Below, piece by piece: positions 36,478 through 45,700 of a DNA stretch of 64,000 nt. The stretch covers positions 35,106 to 99,105 of the forward strand of contig NZ_JBHSJJ010000021.1 of the NCBI RefSeq assembly GCF_042652345.1, given 5' to 3'. Position numbers and translations under genes: made by a program. The notes below the pieces were generated by a model, which did not search any database, was not told where the DNA came from, and saw nothing but the letters and a program-made list of their open reading frames with translations. Every line of letters starts with the position of its first letter. The first letter of the stretch is position 1. This stretch comes from Negadavirga shengliensis (GTDB lineage: Bacteria > Bacteroidota > Bacteroidia > Cytophagales > Cyclobacteriaceae).

Positions 36478-37252
36478 CAGCAATACTTATATAGGCCACT
36501 GGCCGTTCCGTCAACTTAAAAACAACACCTGCAAAGACATTCTGGAAAGGATGGACAGGCACCAGGTGGAAGCTTCGGTGGTCAGCAACCTGAACGGCAT
36601 ATTTTATAAGGATACCCAACCTGCCAATCAGGAACTTCATGAAGACATAAGATCCAATAAGAGATACCAGGATAGATTGGTGCCGTTTGCAGTCATTAAT
36701 CCCATTTATTCCGGCTGGAAAGATGATCTCAAAAAATCCATATCAAAGCTCGGGATGAAAGGGGTAAGGCTGTATCCTAAATACCATGGCTATACCCTGA
36801 AAAATCCTTCCTGCGTGGAACTCGTTAAAAAAGTCAGAGACCTGGGTTTACCGGTTGCTCTTTCTTTAAGAATGGTGGACAGCAGGCCCAGTTCATGGCT
36901 GGACATCAACCAGGAATGGACACTCAAAGACGTAGTTCCCATCATAGAGGCCGTGCCTGATGCCAAGTTTATGATACTGAACATTGCCAACAATACCCTG
37001 TTGGAACCGGATCAATTAGACCTGTTTAAGAAATCAAACCTATTTATGGACACTTCAGGCAGGAACATCACCAACCTGGGGAAGCTCATTGATACTTTCG
37101 GAAAAGAGAAATTTGGTTTCGGCACACATGCACCCATACTGGATTACCGGACCGGCGCATTGAGAATTGAGTCCCTGAATGAAGATGAGGCAGATGAAAA
37201 AACAAAACAGCAGTTGAGGTACTATAATATAAAACACCTGCTTCAATTGTGA
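36467..37252 (+). CDS. Amidohydrolase-2-like TIM-barrel protein lacking the HxH motif
   Basis: 261 residues, ATG inside the end of the previous gene (11-bp overlap). The start WIDSNTYIGHWPFRQL occupies the position where amidohydrolases have D-x-H-x-H, but both His are missing (Asp-Ser-Asn-Thr-Tyr). Later segments fit the fold: VPFAVINPIY, GMKGVRLYPKYHGY, VALSLRMVD and FGFGTHAPILDYRTGALR. Cytoplasmic by sequence, no signal. Proteins with this N-terminal pattern occur widely in amidohydrolase-2 families and may be catalytic with altered metal sites or be partner subunits. Substrate unknown. Confidence 0.72.
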   Translation: MWIDSNTYIGHWPFRQLKNNTCKDILERMDRHQVEASVVSNLNGIFYKDTQPANQELHEDIRSNKRYQDRLVPFAVINPIYSGWKDDLKKSISKLGMKGVRLYPKYHGYTLKNPSCVELVKKVRDLGLPVALSLRMVDSRPSSWLDINQEWTLKDVVPIIEAVPDAKFMILNIANNTLLEPDQLDLFKKSNLFMDTSGRNITNLGKLIDTFGKEKFGFGTHAPILDYRTGALRIESLNEDEADEKTKQQLRYYNIKHLLQL

Positions 37253-37335
37253 TAAACCATCCGTTCCCGTGGTTTATCCGCATTGTATTCCCTGATGTTG
37301 CTAGAGTAATTTACACTACATAAAATCTTAAAGAC

Positions 37336-38724
37336 ATGAAAACCAATAACAACTTGAATTCCAGAAGAAGGTTTATAAAAACCAATGCGCTTTTAGGGGC
37401 GGCTGCGGCTTTATCCTGGGGCACTGCTTCTGATGCTTTGGGAAGCGTAATTCTGAAAAGCCAAAAACCTGCTCTTATGGGAGGTGATCCGGTAAGGACA
37501 GCACCATGGCCTAAATGGCCTGTTTGGAAAAGTGAAACGGACGAAAAACGGATATTGGAAGTTTTAAGGAGCGGTGTCTGGTCCCGGGCGGATGTCGTTG
37601 CTGAATTTGAAGAAAAATGGGCAGAAACCGTGGGTGCCAAACGGTGTGTGACGGTAGTAAATGGGACCAATGCATTGGTTACAGCTTTGACCCAACTCGA
37701 TATCGGAGGGGGAGATGAAGTACTCGTACCGCCTTATACCTTTGTCGCTTCCGTGACGGCCATCTTAGCTACAGGCGCCATGCCGGTTTTTGTGGATACA
37801 GATAGGGAAACTTTCCAGATTGACCCGGATAAAATTGAAGATAAAATCACGCCCCGTACCAAAGCCATATTGCCTGTGCATGTATGCGGTTTGCCCGCAG
37901 ATATGACCAGGATCATGAAAATCGCGAAAAAACACAACCTGCTTGTGGTGGAGGATGCCTGCCAGGCTTGGACAGCTGAAATCCATCACAAACAGGTAGG
38001 TACATTTGGAGACGCTGGCTGCTACAGTTTTCAAAATTCCAAAAATATTCCCATTGGAGAAGGCGGTGCCGTTGTCAGTGACAACGATGAATTCATAGAC
38101 CGATGTTTTTCGTACCAGAATTTCGGCAATCCTTTTGGCTCTGTCGTAGGTGCCGTCAATTCCGGAACCCTGATGATGGGCACCAAACTGCGTTGGACAG
38201 AATACCAGGCTGCCATTGGATTGGCACAGCTTGAAAGATTTGCGGAACAGAACGAAATAAGAAGTAAAAACGCAGTATATCTTAGAAACCGGATAAAGGA
38301 CATTCCGGGAATAAGACCTTACCGGCTTTATGATGAGGTTACAAAAGCTGCATACCATCTGTTTCCGTTTCGTTTTATTACAGAGGATTTTCAGGGACTG
38401 AGCCGTGACGCCTTTATCAAGGCGCTGCGGGCTGAAGGGATTCCCTGTTCCAACGGATACGCCACGCTGAACACCATGCCCTTCTTGGAAAACACTTTCA
38501 AAACCAAAAACTTTAAGAAAATGTATTCCAAAGAGGACCTGGACTACAAAAGGTATATGGAGAATAACCAATGTCCGGAAAACGATAAACTTTGCAATGA
38601 AGAGGCGGTATGGTTTACCCAAAACATGCTGCTTGGCTCCCATACAGACATGGATGACATCATCAAGGCGATAGAGAAAATAAAAAACAATGCGGAGACC
38701 ATCAAAAATGCCGAAAAATCATGA
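37336..38724 (+). CDS. DegT/DnrJ/EryC1-family aminotransferase with Tat signal
   Basis: 462 residues. The N-terminus LNSRRRFIKTNALLGAAAAL is a textbook twin-arginine signal (SRRRFIK plus an Ala-rich hydrophobic stretch). The PLP fold-type I domain shows WKSETDEKRILEVLRSGVWS, VNGTNALVTAL, EVLVPPYTFVASVTAI, LPVHVCGLPADM, VVEDACQAW and CYSFQNSKN with PLP-binding K236 followed by IPIGEGGAVVSD. Family members transaminate keto-sugars or cyclitols (AHBA synthase/StrS type). An exported PLP enzyme fits the Tat route, which carries folded, cofactor-loaded proteins. In line with the ceramidase-like and amidohydrolase genes upstream. Confidence 0.9.
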   Translation: MKTNNNLNSRRRFIKTNALLGAAAALSWGTASDALGSVILKSQKPALMGGDPVRTAPWPKWPVWKSETDEKRILEVLRSGVWSRADVVAEFEEKWAETVGAKRCVTVVNGTNALVTALTQLDIGGGDEVLVPPYTFVASVTAILATGAMPVFVDTDRETFQIDPDKIEDKITPRTKAILPVHVCGLPADMTRIMKIAKKHNLLVVEDACQAWTAEIHHKQVGTFGDAGCYSFQNSKNIPIGEGGAVVSDNDEFIDRCFSYQNFGNPFGSVVGAVNSGTLMMGTKLRWTEYQAAIGLAQLERFAEQNEIRSKNAVYLRNRIKDIPGIRPYRLYDEVTKAAYHLFPFRFITEDFQGLSRDAFIKALRAEGIPCSNGYATLNTMPFLENTFKTKNFKKMYSKEDLDYKRYMENNQCPENDKLCNEEAVWFTQNMLLGSHTDMDDIIKAIEKIKNNAETIKNAEKS

Positions 38725-38812
38725 AACAATTTCTAGCCCCTAAGCCAGAAAAGCGGGTGTCGCCTCATTTGATTATATCTTAAATGAATAAAACCGTTTG
38801 AAATAATTTTCC

Positions 38813-40153
38813 ATGAAAGTATTTGAAGGAGAACATCAACATTCCTATTCCGCCTACGGGGAGAGAAGCGGGACCAACAAACATTTGGAAGCGCGACGTT
38901 ATTATTCAGGATTTGAAATGGCGCATGATACCTATAATGCCCTGTCCTGCGCAAGTGACGGTAACATTTATTATGTTCTTTCTTCTGAATCCCCTCATAC
39001 GGGTGGAAAGTTTTTCGTTTACAAACCGGAGCATGACAGGGTGGAGTTTATTGCTGATCTTACAGAAATATGTGGTGAAGACGGACTGAATGCCATTCCA
39101 CAGGGCAAAAGCCATGTCCGATTTTACGAAAGAAAGGGGAAACTGTATTTTTCAACCCATGTGGGATATTATGAAATGATTGATGGAATGGACCGGCTTC
39201 CAAAGAATCCTCCCGATGGTCGCCAAAAGTATCCGGGTGGGCATTTTCTGGCCTATGATCTGAAAACAAAGAAAACCGAAGATTTGGCCATGGTGGGAGG
39301 TGGTGAGGGGATTGTTTCCATGACCATGGATACGGACAGGGGTCACATATATGGGATCACCTGGCCAACAGGGCATTTTGTGCATTATGATTTGGAAAAA
39401 AACAGCCTTTATGATCTCGGGCCGGTGTCAGCTATGGGGGAAGCTGGTGTACCGGGGGAGGATTTCAGGTCGCTGTGCCGCGCTCTCTTTGTCGACCCGG
39501 CAGATGGTAAGGTTTATTTCAGCACAGCTGAAGGGGATATATTCCATTATTGCCCGGTGTCGGGAAAAATGGAACTGGAAAAGGAGATTGATCTGCGCCT
39601 GGATTATTTTGGGCAATATGATCCCACCGTTCCGGGCAGCATGGCTTACAACTGGAGAATGGTATGCTGGCATGAGCCTGAAGCGGTAGCCTATGGGGTA
39701 CATGGGAATTCCGGGTATTTATTCCGGTTTGACCCCCGTCGGAAACAGATAGAAATCGTGCAAAGAATAACTTCTCTGCCTTCCCAGCGGAGTGGAATGT
39801 TTGACCAGTTCAGCTACGGTTATCTGGGATTCGGGATAGCGCCCCATACCCATACGGTTTATTATCTGACAGGCGGCCCCATATATGAAAATGGCAAAAG
39901 GGTCGGCGGTGTGGAAAGGATAGCCAAAGGTGCGGCAAGAGGCATGGAGAACCTGCATTTGGTTACTTTTGATCTTTTAAACCGTCATTATATTGATCAT
40001 GGCCCTATCCGCTATACTGACGGCAGCATCCCTACTTATGTGAACTCCATTGCGATCGGCCAGGATGGGTATGTCTATGCTTTGGCAAGGTTTGCACACA
40101 AGGGAAAGGTCATCCAGGATTTGATCAGCATCCCGGATCCTTTGAAAGACTGA
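38813..40153 (+). CDS. Beta-propeller-like protein of unknown function
   Basis: 446 residues, no signal peptide seen. Repeating units of the type S-x-D-G-N-I-Y-Y, D-R-G-H-I-Y-G-I-T-W, P-A-D-G-K-V-Y-F-S and G-Q-D-G-Y-V-Y-A-L, each about 45-60 residues, point to a six- or seven-bladed propeller. It follows the aminotransferase by 88 bp on the same strand and is probably in the same operon. An enzymatic role such as a lyase or isomerase in sugar breakdown is possible, but no catalytic motif is recognised. Confidence 0.55.
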   Translation: MKVFEGEHQHSYSAYGERSGTNKHLEARRYYSGFEMAHDTYNALSCASDGNIYYVLSSESPHTGGKFFVYKPEHDRVEFIADLTEICGEDGLNAIPQGKSHVRFYERKGKLYFSTHVGYYEMIDGMDRLPKNPPDGRQKYPGGHFLAYDLKTKKTEDLAMVGGGEGIVSMTMDTDRGHIYGITWPTGHFVHYDLEKNSLYDLGPVSAMGEAGVPGEDFRSLCRALFVDPADGKVYFSTAEGDIFHYCPVSGKMELEKEIDLRLDYFGQYDPTVPGSMAYNWRMVCWHEPEAVAYGVHGNSGYLFRFDPRRKQIEIVQRITSLPSQRSGMFDQFSYGYLGFGIAPHTHTVYYLTGGPIYENGKRVGGVERIAKGAARGMENLHLVTFDLLNRHYIDHGPIRYTDGSIPTYVNSIAIGQDGYVYALARFAHKGKVIQDLISIPDPLKD

Positions 40154-40224
40154 TTGAGCTGGAGCCTGTCTATGGATGATGAAAGGGGTAGTTCCCAAAA
40201 GAAGTGAATTACAGGAAGATCGAA

Positions 40225-40245
40225 CTGTTCGAAAAATTCGAACAG
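40225..40245. other. Inverted repeat upstream of the RAYT gene
   Basis: CTGTTCGAA-AAA-TTCGAACAG, a perfect 9-3-9 inverted repeat 53 bases before the RAYT start. It also falls inside a 28-codon frame (40204-40290) with no known match. It might be a protein-binding site or a hairpin. Confidence 0.4.
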
Positions 40246-40297
40246 CTGTCGAGGGCCCAGGGCCGCAATATCTCGGGACTCAAAAAATGATAGAAAA

Positions 40298-40888
40298 ATG
40301 ACCAACCGCTATCGCAACAAATACCGTATCGCCTCCGCCCGCCATCCTGCTTGGGATTATGGATGGAATGCCGCGTATTTTGTAACAATATGCACCAAAG
40401 ACAGGGTTTGTTGGTTTGGTGACGTAGTAAATGGTGAAATGCGGCCGTCACAAATAGGGGAAATTGTCCAGTCCGAATGGGTCAAAACACCAAAAATTCG
40501 GCCGGATATGAATTTGGAATTAGGGGCATTTGTGGTGATGCCCAATCATTTTCATGGGATTATCATTATTGGTGAAAATGAATATAATGATCAGGGTAGA
40601 GACGCAATGCAGGGTAGAGACACAATGCATTGCGTCTCTACCCAACCCGCCGATAAACCCAGAAACAAATTTGGACCGCAATCCAAAAACCTGGCATCTA
40701 TTATAAGGGGTTTTAAAATCGGTGTAACCAAAAATGCCCGAATAAACACCCAAGAATTTGCCTGGCAGTCGAGATACCATGATCATATCATTAGAAATGA
40801 AAAATCCTTTCATACCATTTCAAATTACATCATGGATAATCCAATGAAATGGACGGAAGATAAATTCTATGCCCCGCGGCACGACTAA
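40298..40888 (+). CDS. REP-associated tyrosine transposase (RAYT, IS200-like Y1 family)
   Basis: 196 residues. The N-terminus RIASARHPAWDYGWNAAYFV followed by TICTKDR is typical of RAYT proteins. The HUH motif is MPNHFHGIIII (H84, H86), and the catalytic Tyr is probably Y177 in NYIMDNPMKW. A segment at about residues 99-117 (GRDAMQGRDTMHCVSTQP) is encoded by a REP-like palindrome and is absent from the conserved core. No IS ends are seen, so this is a domesticated single-copy RAYT rather than an IS element. RAYTs cleave and mobilise REP sequences. Confidence 0.87.
   Translation: MTNRYRNKYRIASARHPAWDYGWNAAYFVTICTKDRVCWFGDVVNGEMRPSQIGEIVQSEWVKTPKIRPDMNLELGAFVVMPNHFHGIIIIGENEYNDQGRDAMQGRDTMHCVSTQPADKPRNKFGPQSKNLASIIRGFKIGVTKNARINTQEFAWQSRYHDHIIRNEKSFHTISNYIMDNPMKWTEDKFYAPRHD
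40594..40643. repeat. REP-like palindrome inside the RAYT reading frame
   Basis: Three 18-base units: GGGTAGAGACGCAATGCA (40594-40611), a copy with one change (40612-40629), and the exact inverted unit TGCATTGCGTCTCTACCC (40626-40643). Units 1 and 3 pair perfectly over 18 bp with a 14-base loop; unit 2 with unit 3 makes a 32-base palindrome with one mismatch. Each unit is six codons, so the frame is kept. From memory this motif is a widespread REP-like repeat in Bacteroidota and cyanobacteria. Confidence 0.8.
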
Positions 40889-41249
40889 CTGAAAATAAAA
40901 TTTAGGAATTCGGCATAGCTGCAAGAGCGTCCGGGCTTCTAATTCATTTATGGACCCAAACCAGCAAAGGGGAAACAGGGTATAGCCGGGATGCCCAATT
41001 CCCGGAGAAACTCTTCAATCCTGCACCCCTTTTTTCCTTGCTATGTAACTTTATCTTTTCTTAGTTTAAAAAATAGAAGGTTTTTATAATACTGATAATC
41101 AGATATTTATGTGTTATGTTTTTTTCATTAATCAAATATTAACGATTTATTCACCTCCTGTCGGTTAAGTTGGGACTCTATGAAAACTGGTTCAACAATA
41201 GTTGGCGGGACCTTTTTCTTCAAGTTTTATCTAAACCCAAAATAGCTTT
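40889..41249. promoter_or_regulatory. Leader of the beta-helix gene
   Basis: 361 bases without a gene. The 3' part (41040-41160) is AT-rich and contains TGATAATCAG at 41091-41100 in a TTTATAAT-AC-TGATAATCAG-ATATTTAT context, resembling 28851-28875 upstream of the frameshifted SusC. Confidence 0.4.
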
Positions 41250-42494
41250 ATGAAAACATTTATTTTCCTGCTGGTAATTTTTCCTGTTATCTTTTCTGTT
41301 GCTGACCCTCATTGTTATGGCACACCCAATAAGAGCATCAGGGAATTCAATGTATTACCCGAAAATCCTGCTGCTGTAAATACAGAAAACCTGCAAAAAG
41401 CGATTGACTGGGCTTCCGGTTATGGCGCGGCATTGTACGTAGACCCTACCGATGAACCCTACGCTTTAAACAGCGGGTTGGTTTTGAAACAGAATGTATC
41501 GCTGATAGGCGTCCATGGCCCGACTCCCCGAGGCACCAAGCATGCCTCAAAAAACATCCCCGTGGGCAGTGTTTTCAAAATTGAAGATGCAGAACACGCC
41601 TTCATTACCGTTGAATCGGCCACTCAGATCAGAGGGATACAATTTTGGTACGGGAACCAGGAACTCGACGATCCGGAGAAAATAATTAAATATCCCCCGA
41701 CCATCCAGACCAGCAAGACATCCAGCACCCAAGGTGTGACCTTATCAAATCTCACCTTTTACGGAGAATATGTGGCCATGGATTTTAACGCATCAAAAGA
41801 ATTCATATGCGAGCTGATCCTCATAGAACACTGCTATGGATATCCTTTAAGCGGCGAATTTATAAGAATTGATTATTGCTATGACATTCCCAGGTTTCTT
41901 CACACCCATGTGAACCCGGCCATCATGCGAAAGATCGGGCTTAGGTTTTCCAAAGCGGTGATTGACCGGGTAGTAGCCAGGAAGACGTTTGCCTACTCCA
42001 TCAACCATACGGACAATGCCCAACTGATAGATGTGTTCACTTTTGGTACCTGGGGAGGCATTCATCTTGGGGACGAGAGCTATGGCCAATTGACCAACTT
42101 TAATTTGGATTGTGTAGCGGTAGGCATTTTCAAGCAGGGAAACAACACCAAAAACCGCAATTGGATGATTGGCCAAGGGTCCATAATTGCGAATGCCGGG
42201 GAGACCGTGGAGGAAACACATCCCATTATAATTGAAGGTGAAGGACACACTGCCTTTGTGAATGTCGAGGCCTTTTCAGGCGGCAATGGGGCACTGACAA
42301 ACGTCGGACGATCATTTGATTTTATGCTGATAAGAGGGGAAAAAAAATTAACGGTTTCCCTGATCGGATCCCGGATGCGCAATTATGAATCCGCCAACCC
42401 GATAACGCTAAAAAATCCGTTGGCGGTAATTCAGGCAGTAGCCTGTTTGGATAAAGATGAAAACCTGTTTAATAAAATTATTGGCAATGAATAG
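41250..42494 (+). CDS. Exported right-handed beta-helix (pectate-lyase-like) protein
   Basis: 414 residues with an N-terminal signal peptide (FIFLLVIFPVIFSVADP). The start of the mature protein, IREFNVLPENPAAVNTENLQKAIDWASGYGAALYVDP, is the classic N-terminal cap of Pectate_lyase_3-type beta-helices. Solenoid turns follow (GVTLSNLTFYGEYVAMDF, AQLIDVFTFGTWGGIHLGD, SQGSII-type strands). No catalytic residues identified. It is not obviously translated with the SusC at 42759 (264-bp gap) but is on the same strand and may belong to the same polysaccharide locus. Confidence 0.7.
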   Translation: MKTFIFLLVIFPVIFSVADPHCYGTPNKSIREFNVLPENPAAVNTENLQKAIDWASGYGAALYVDPTDEPYALNSGLVLKQNVSLIGVHGPTPRGTKHASKNIPVGSVFKIEDAEHAFITVESATQIRGIQFWYGNQELDDPEKIIKYPPTIQTSKTSSTQGVTLSNLTFYGEYVAMDFNASKEFICELILIEHCYGYPLSGEFIRIDYCYDIPRFLHTHVNPAIMRKIGLRFSKAVIDRVVARKTFAYSINHTDNAQLIDVFTFGTWGGIHLGDESYGQLTNFNLDCVAVGIFKQGNNTKNRNWMIGQGSIIANAGETVEETHPIIIEGEGHTAFVNVEAFSGGNGALTNVGRSFDFMLIRGEKKLTVSLIGSRMRNYESANPITLKNPLAVIQAVACLDKDENLFNKIIGNE

Positions 42495-42680
42495 GCATAA
42501 GCTTTATTTCAGCACCGGAATGTACAGTCAATGGGCTTACATAAGCCAGTATGTTATGTATTATTCTATTCCGCCTTGATCATTTCTTCTCCTATCCATC
42601 ATTTCACACAAATTGTAATAATTAAAAATTAATGTATTCATATGAAATCGAGCATGACGAGGTCGTCACAAACTGGGATG

Positions 42681-42707
42681 CCCCGATAGCCCCGATAGCT
42701 ATCGGGG
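42681..42707. repeat. CCCCGATAGCTATCGGGG palindrome with a tandem half-unit
   Basis: The 9-mer CCCCGATAG occurs twice in tandem (42681-42689, 42690-42698), and the second copy continues into an 18-base perfect palindrome (42690-42707). It lies in the 264-bp gap before SusC. Similar GATAGCTATC hairpins are, from memory, a dispersed repeat of Cytophagales; it could act as a hairpin in the SusC leader. Confidence 0.6.
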
Positions 42708-42758
42708 GGGGAAAACATGCGAGATTCCATATGACCGCTAAAAAACAATTATAAACAT

Positions 42759-45700
42759 ATGAAAATAATTTACTTATTATCCATTATGCTCATTTGCCCA
42801 CTTTTCCTGTTTGCTCAGGAAAGAATCATTAGTGGGACGGTGACCGACTCATCAGACGGGAACACCCTGCCAGGGGTCAATGTCGTTGTCAACAGGAACG
42901 GGGAAAGAGTCGGAGGGACGATAACCGACATCAACGGGGAGTATTCCCTCAGTGCTCCTTCCGGCGCCACTGATTTGGTGTTTGTTTTTCTTGGGATGGA
43001 ATCAGTGACCGAAGAGATTGATGGCAGAAATATCATTGATGTAGCCATGGTTACTGACCAAAAAGAACTGGAAGAATTTGTGGTAGTGGGGTACGGATTT
43101 GCGGAAAAGGCTACCTTGACAGGGTCTGTCAGCGCCATTGATAACAAGGAAATCCAAACGACCACCCATTCCAGTTTGGCCCAAAAACTTCAGGGCAAAG
43201 TGGCAGGGCTCAACATCCGCCAAAATTCAGGTCAACCGGGATCATTTGACAATTCAATTAACATTCGCGGTTTTGGTACGCCCATGTTTGTGATTGACGG
43301 CATCATCCGAAATGATCCGGGGGCGTTCCAAAGAATCAATCCTGAAGATATTGAAAGCATTTCGGTCTTAAAGGATGCCTCTGCGGCAGTTTATGGAATC
43401 GGGGCCGCAAATGGGGTCATCATCGTAACTACCAAACAGGGAAACCGGGGAAAGACGGCCTTTACCTATAATGCTGTCACGGGAATTACCCGGCCGACCG
43501 GCATTCCCGTGATGGCATCTACGCCCCAGTTTGCGCAAATGCGCAATGATGCGAATATCTATGGACCGGGGGCGGGTATCCCTTATTACACCCGGGATGA
43601 ACTCCAAAAATACATGGAAGGTACTTTACCGGGCTATACCAATGTAGACTGGTATGACGCCACCATGAAAGAATATGCCCGTCAAACCCAACACAACTTG
43701 TCGGTCAATGGGGGAGGTGAAAAAGTACTGTATTATTTAGGATTGGAGTACGTCGAGGACGGCGGATTGCTGAGAAGCAATGACATGGATTACAGCAGGG
43801 TAAACCTAAGAAGCAATATTACAGCTGATCTTACCGACAACCTGAGGGCTAGGGTGATGATTTCCGGCAGGTATGATAAACAAACTGAACCGGGCGACAA
43901 CTTCTTCAACATATTCAAGACCACCCGGGTGACACTTCCCACGGAGAGACCTTTTGCCAATGACAACCCCCAATATCCGGGTTTTGTTTCTTCAGGATTC
44001 CAAACGCCAACGGTATTGGCAGACAGAGACCTCTCAGGTTATACAGAGGTGGAAAACAGGGCAATTCAAACCATGGCGGAGCTTAGGTATGCCGTTCCGT
44101 TTGTAAAAAATCTGTTCATTACAGGTACGGGAGCTTTCGATACAGGCACAAGGTTGCACAAAAACCTATACAAAGGCTTTACCACATATACCTATACGCC
44201 GGCAACGGACACCTACAATCCCCTTATCCAAAGGGCTGACCAAAACATAAATGCCAGGACCGATGTAGGCAATACGTATACCCTCCGGTTATCAGCTGAT
44301 TACAAAACACAAATCGGCCAAGTCCATGACATTTCGGGCATGTTGGTGGCAGAGCAAATCAAAGGCTGGAGCCGGTGGCAGTCAGCAAGGCGGTACTACG
44401 GCGATTTTTATACAAGTGACCAGATCCGGTTTGCCGGACAAACAAACCTCCAGAATGATGGTCAAGACGATGTCAATTCCAGGATCAGCTATATAGGAAG
44501 GGTGAATTACGGGTACTCCCAAAAATACCTGATTGAAGGTGCTTTCAACTACAACGGATCCTTCCGTTATCATCCCGAAAGACGATTCGGGTTTTTTCCA
44601 GTGGTGTCTGTTGGGTGGAGAATTTCGGAGGAAAACTTCATATTGAATAATACTCCAGCTATCAATGAGCTGAAAATACGTGGATCATACGGTGTAATCG
44701 GATCTGATGAAGGCGTGCCGTTTCAATACTTGCCCGGGTTTACATTCGGGGGTGTCAGTACCTGGGAATTCACCAACAATAATTTAACAAACGGCCTGGC
44801 CTCTCCTGAGATAACCAACAGATTCCTGACATGGTCCACCAATCACCTGTCGGACATTGGCTTTGACCTCACCTTATGGAACGGCAAGTTGGAGGTAATC
44901 GCCGACGTGTACAACAGGGAAAGAAGGGGGCAATTGGCAAGACGTAATATTTCACTTCCCAATACCTTCGGGGGTACCCTGCCGGAAGAAAACCTGAACA
45001 GCAGCAGGCAGGTCGGTTTTGAATTTTCGCTGGGTCACACCCATAACATCAATGATTTCCAATATACGGTCAGGGGTAATTTCAATTTCAGTCGATACAT
45101 GACCTTGTATCAGGAGCGGGCACCGTTTCAGAGCCAACGTGACCGGTGGTTGCACGGAGAGGAAAATAGGTGGGGAAACAGGCAAACCGGCTACGTAGTC
45201 GTCGGACAATTTCAGAGCCAGGAAGAAGTATGGCATGGCCCGGTATACGGAGGAGCACTCGGAGGTATGAGAGAGCTTCCCGGTGATTTCAAATACGAAG
45301 ATGTAAATAACGACGGGATCATCAATGAAGAAGATGCCAGAACCCCTTTGAATTACGGCCCCACCCCACTAATCAATTTTGGAGCCACATTCGGTGCGCA
45401 ATGGAAGGGTTTCGACCTGAATTTGCATTTTCAAGGTGCGGGGGGATATACCATGCGGTTCAGTGAGGTATACGGCGAAATGTTCGCATTCAGAGGCAAT
45501 TTACCTGCATATTTCTTCGACAGGTGGCATCAGGAGGACCCATACAATCTGGACAGCGACTGGATACCCGGTGAGTGGCCTGCATCCCGCTTTATTGGAG
45601 ACGTAGGAATGTTATATGCAGAAAGTTCTGTCTGGAGACGGAATTCTTCCTTTGTGAGATTGAAAAGCATGGAGTTGGGATACACCTTCAATCCAGCGCT

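Noticed and set aside
40204..40290. 28-codon frame upstream of RAYT
   Set aside because: Too short and without matches; more likely a spacer with an inverted repeat.
40594..40643. Possible CRISPR-like repeat array
   Set aside because: Only three units, two of them tandem and one inverted, no spacers and no cas genes; fits a REP palindrome.
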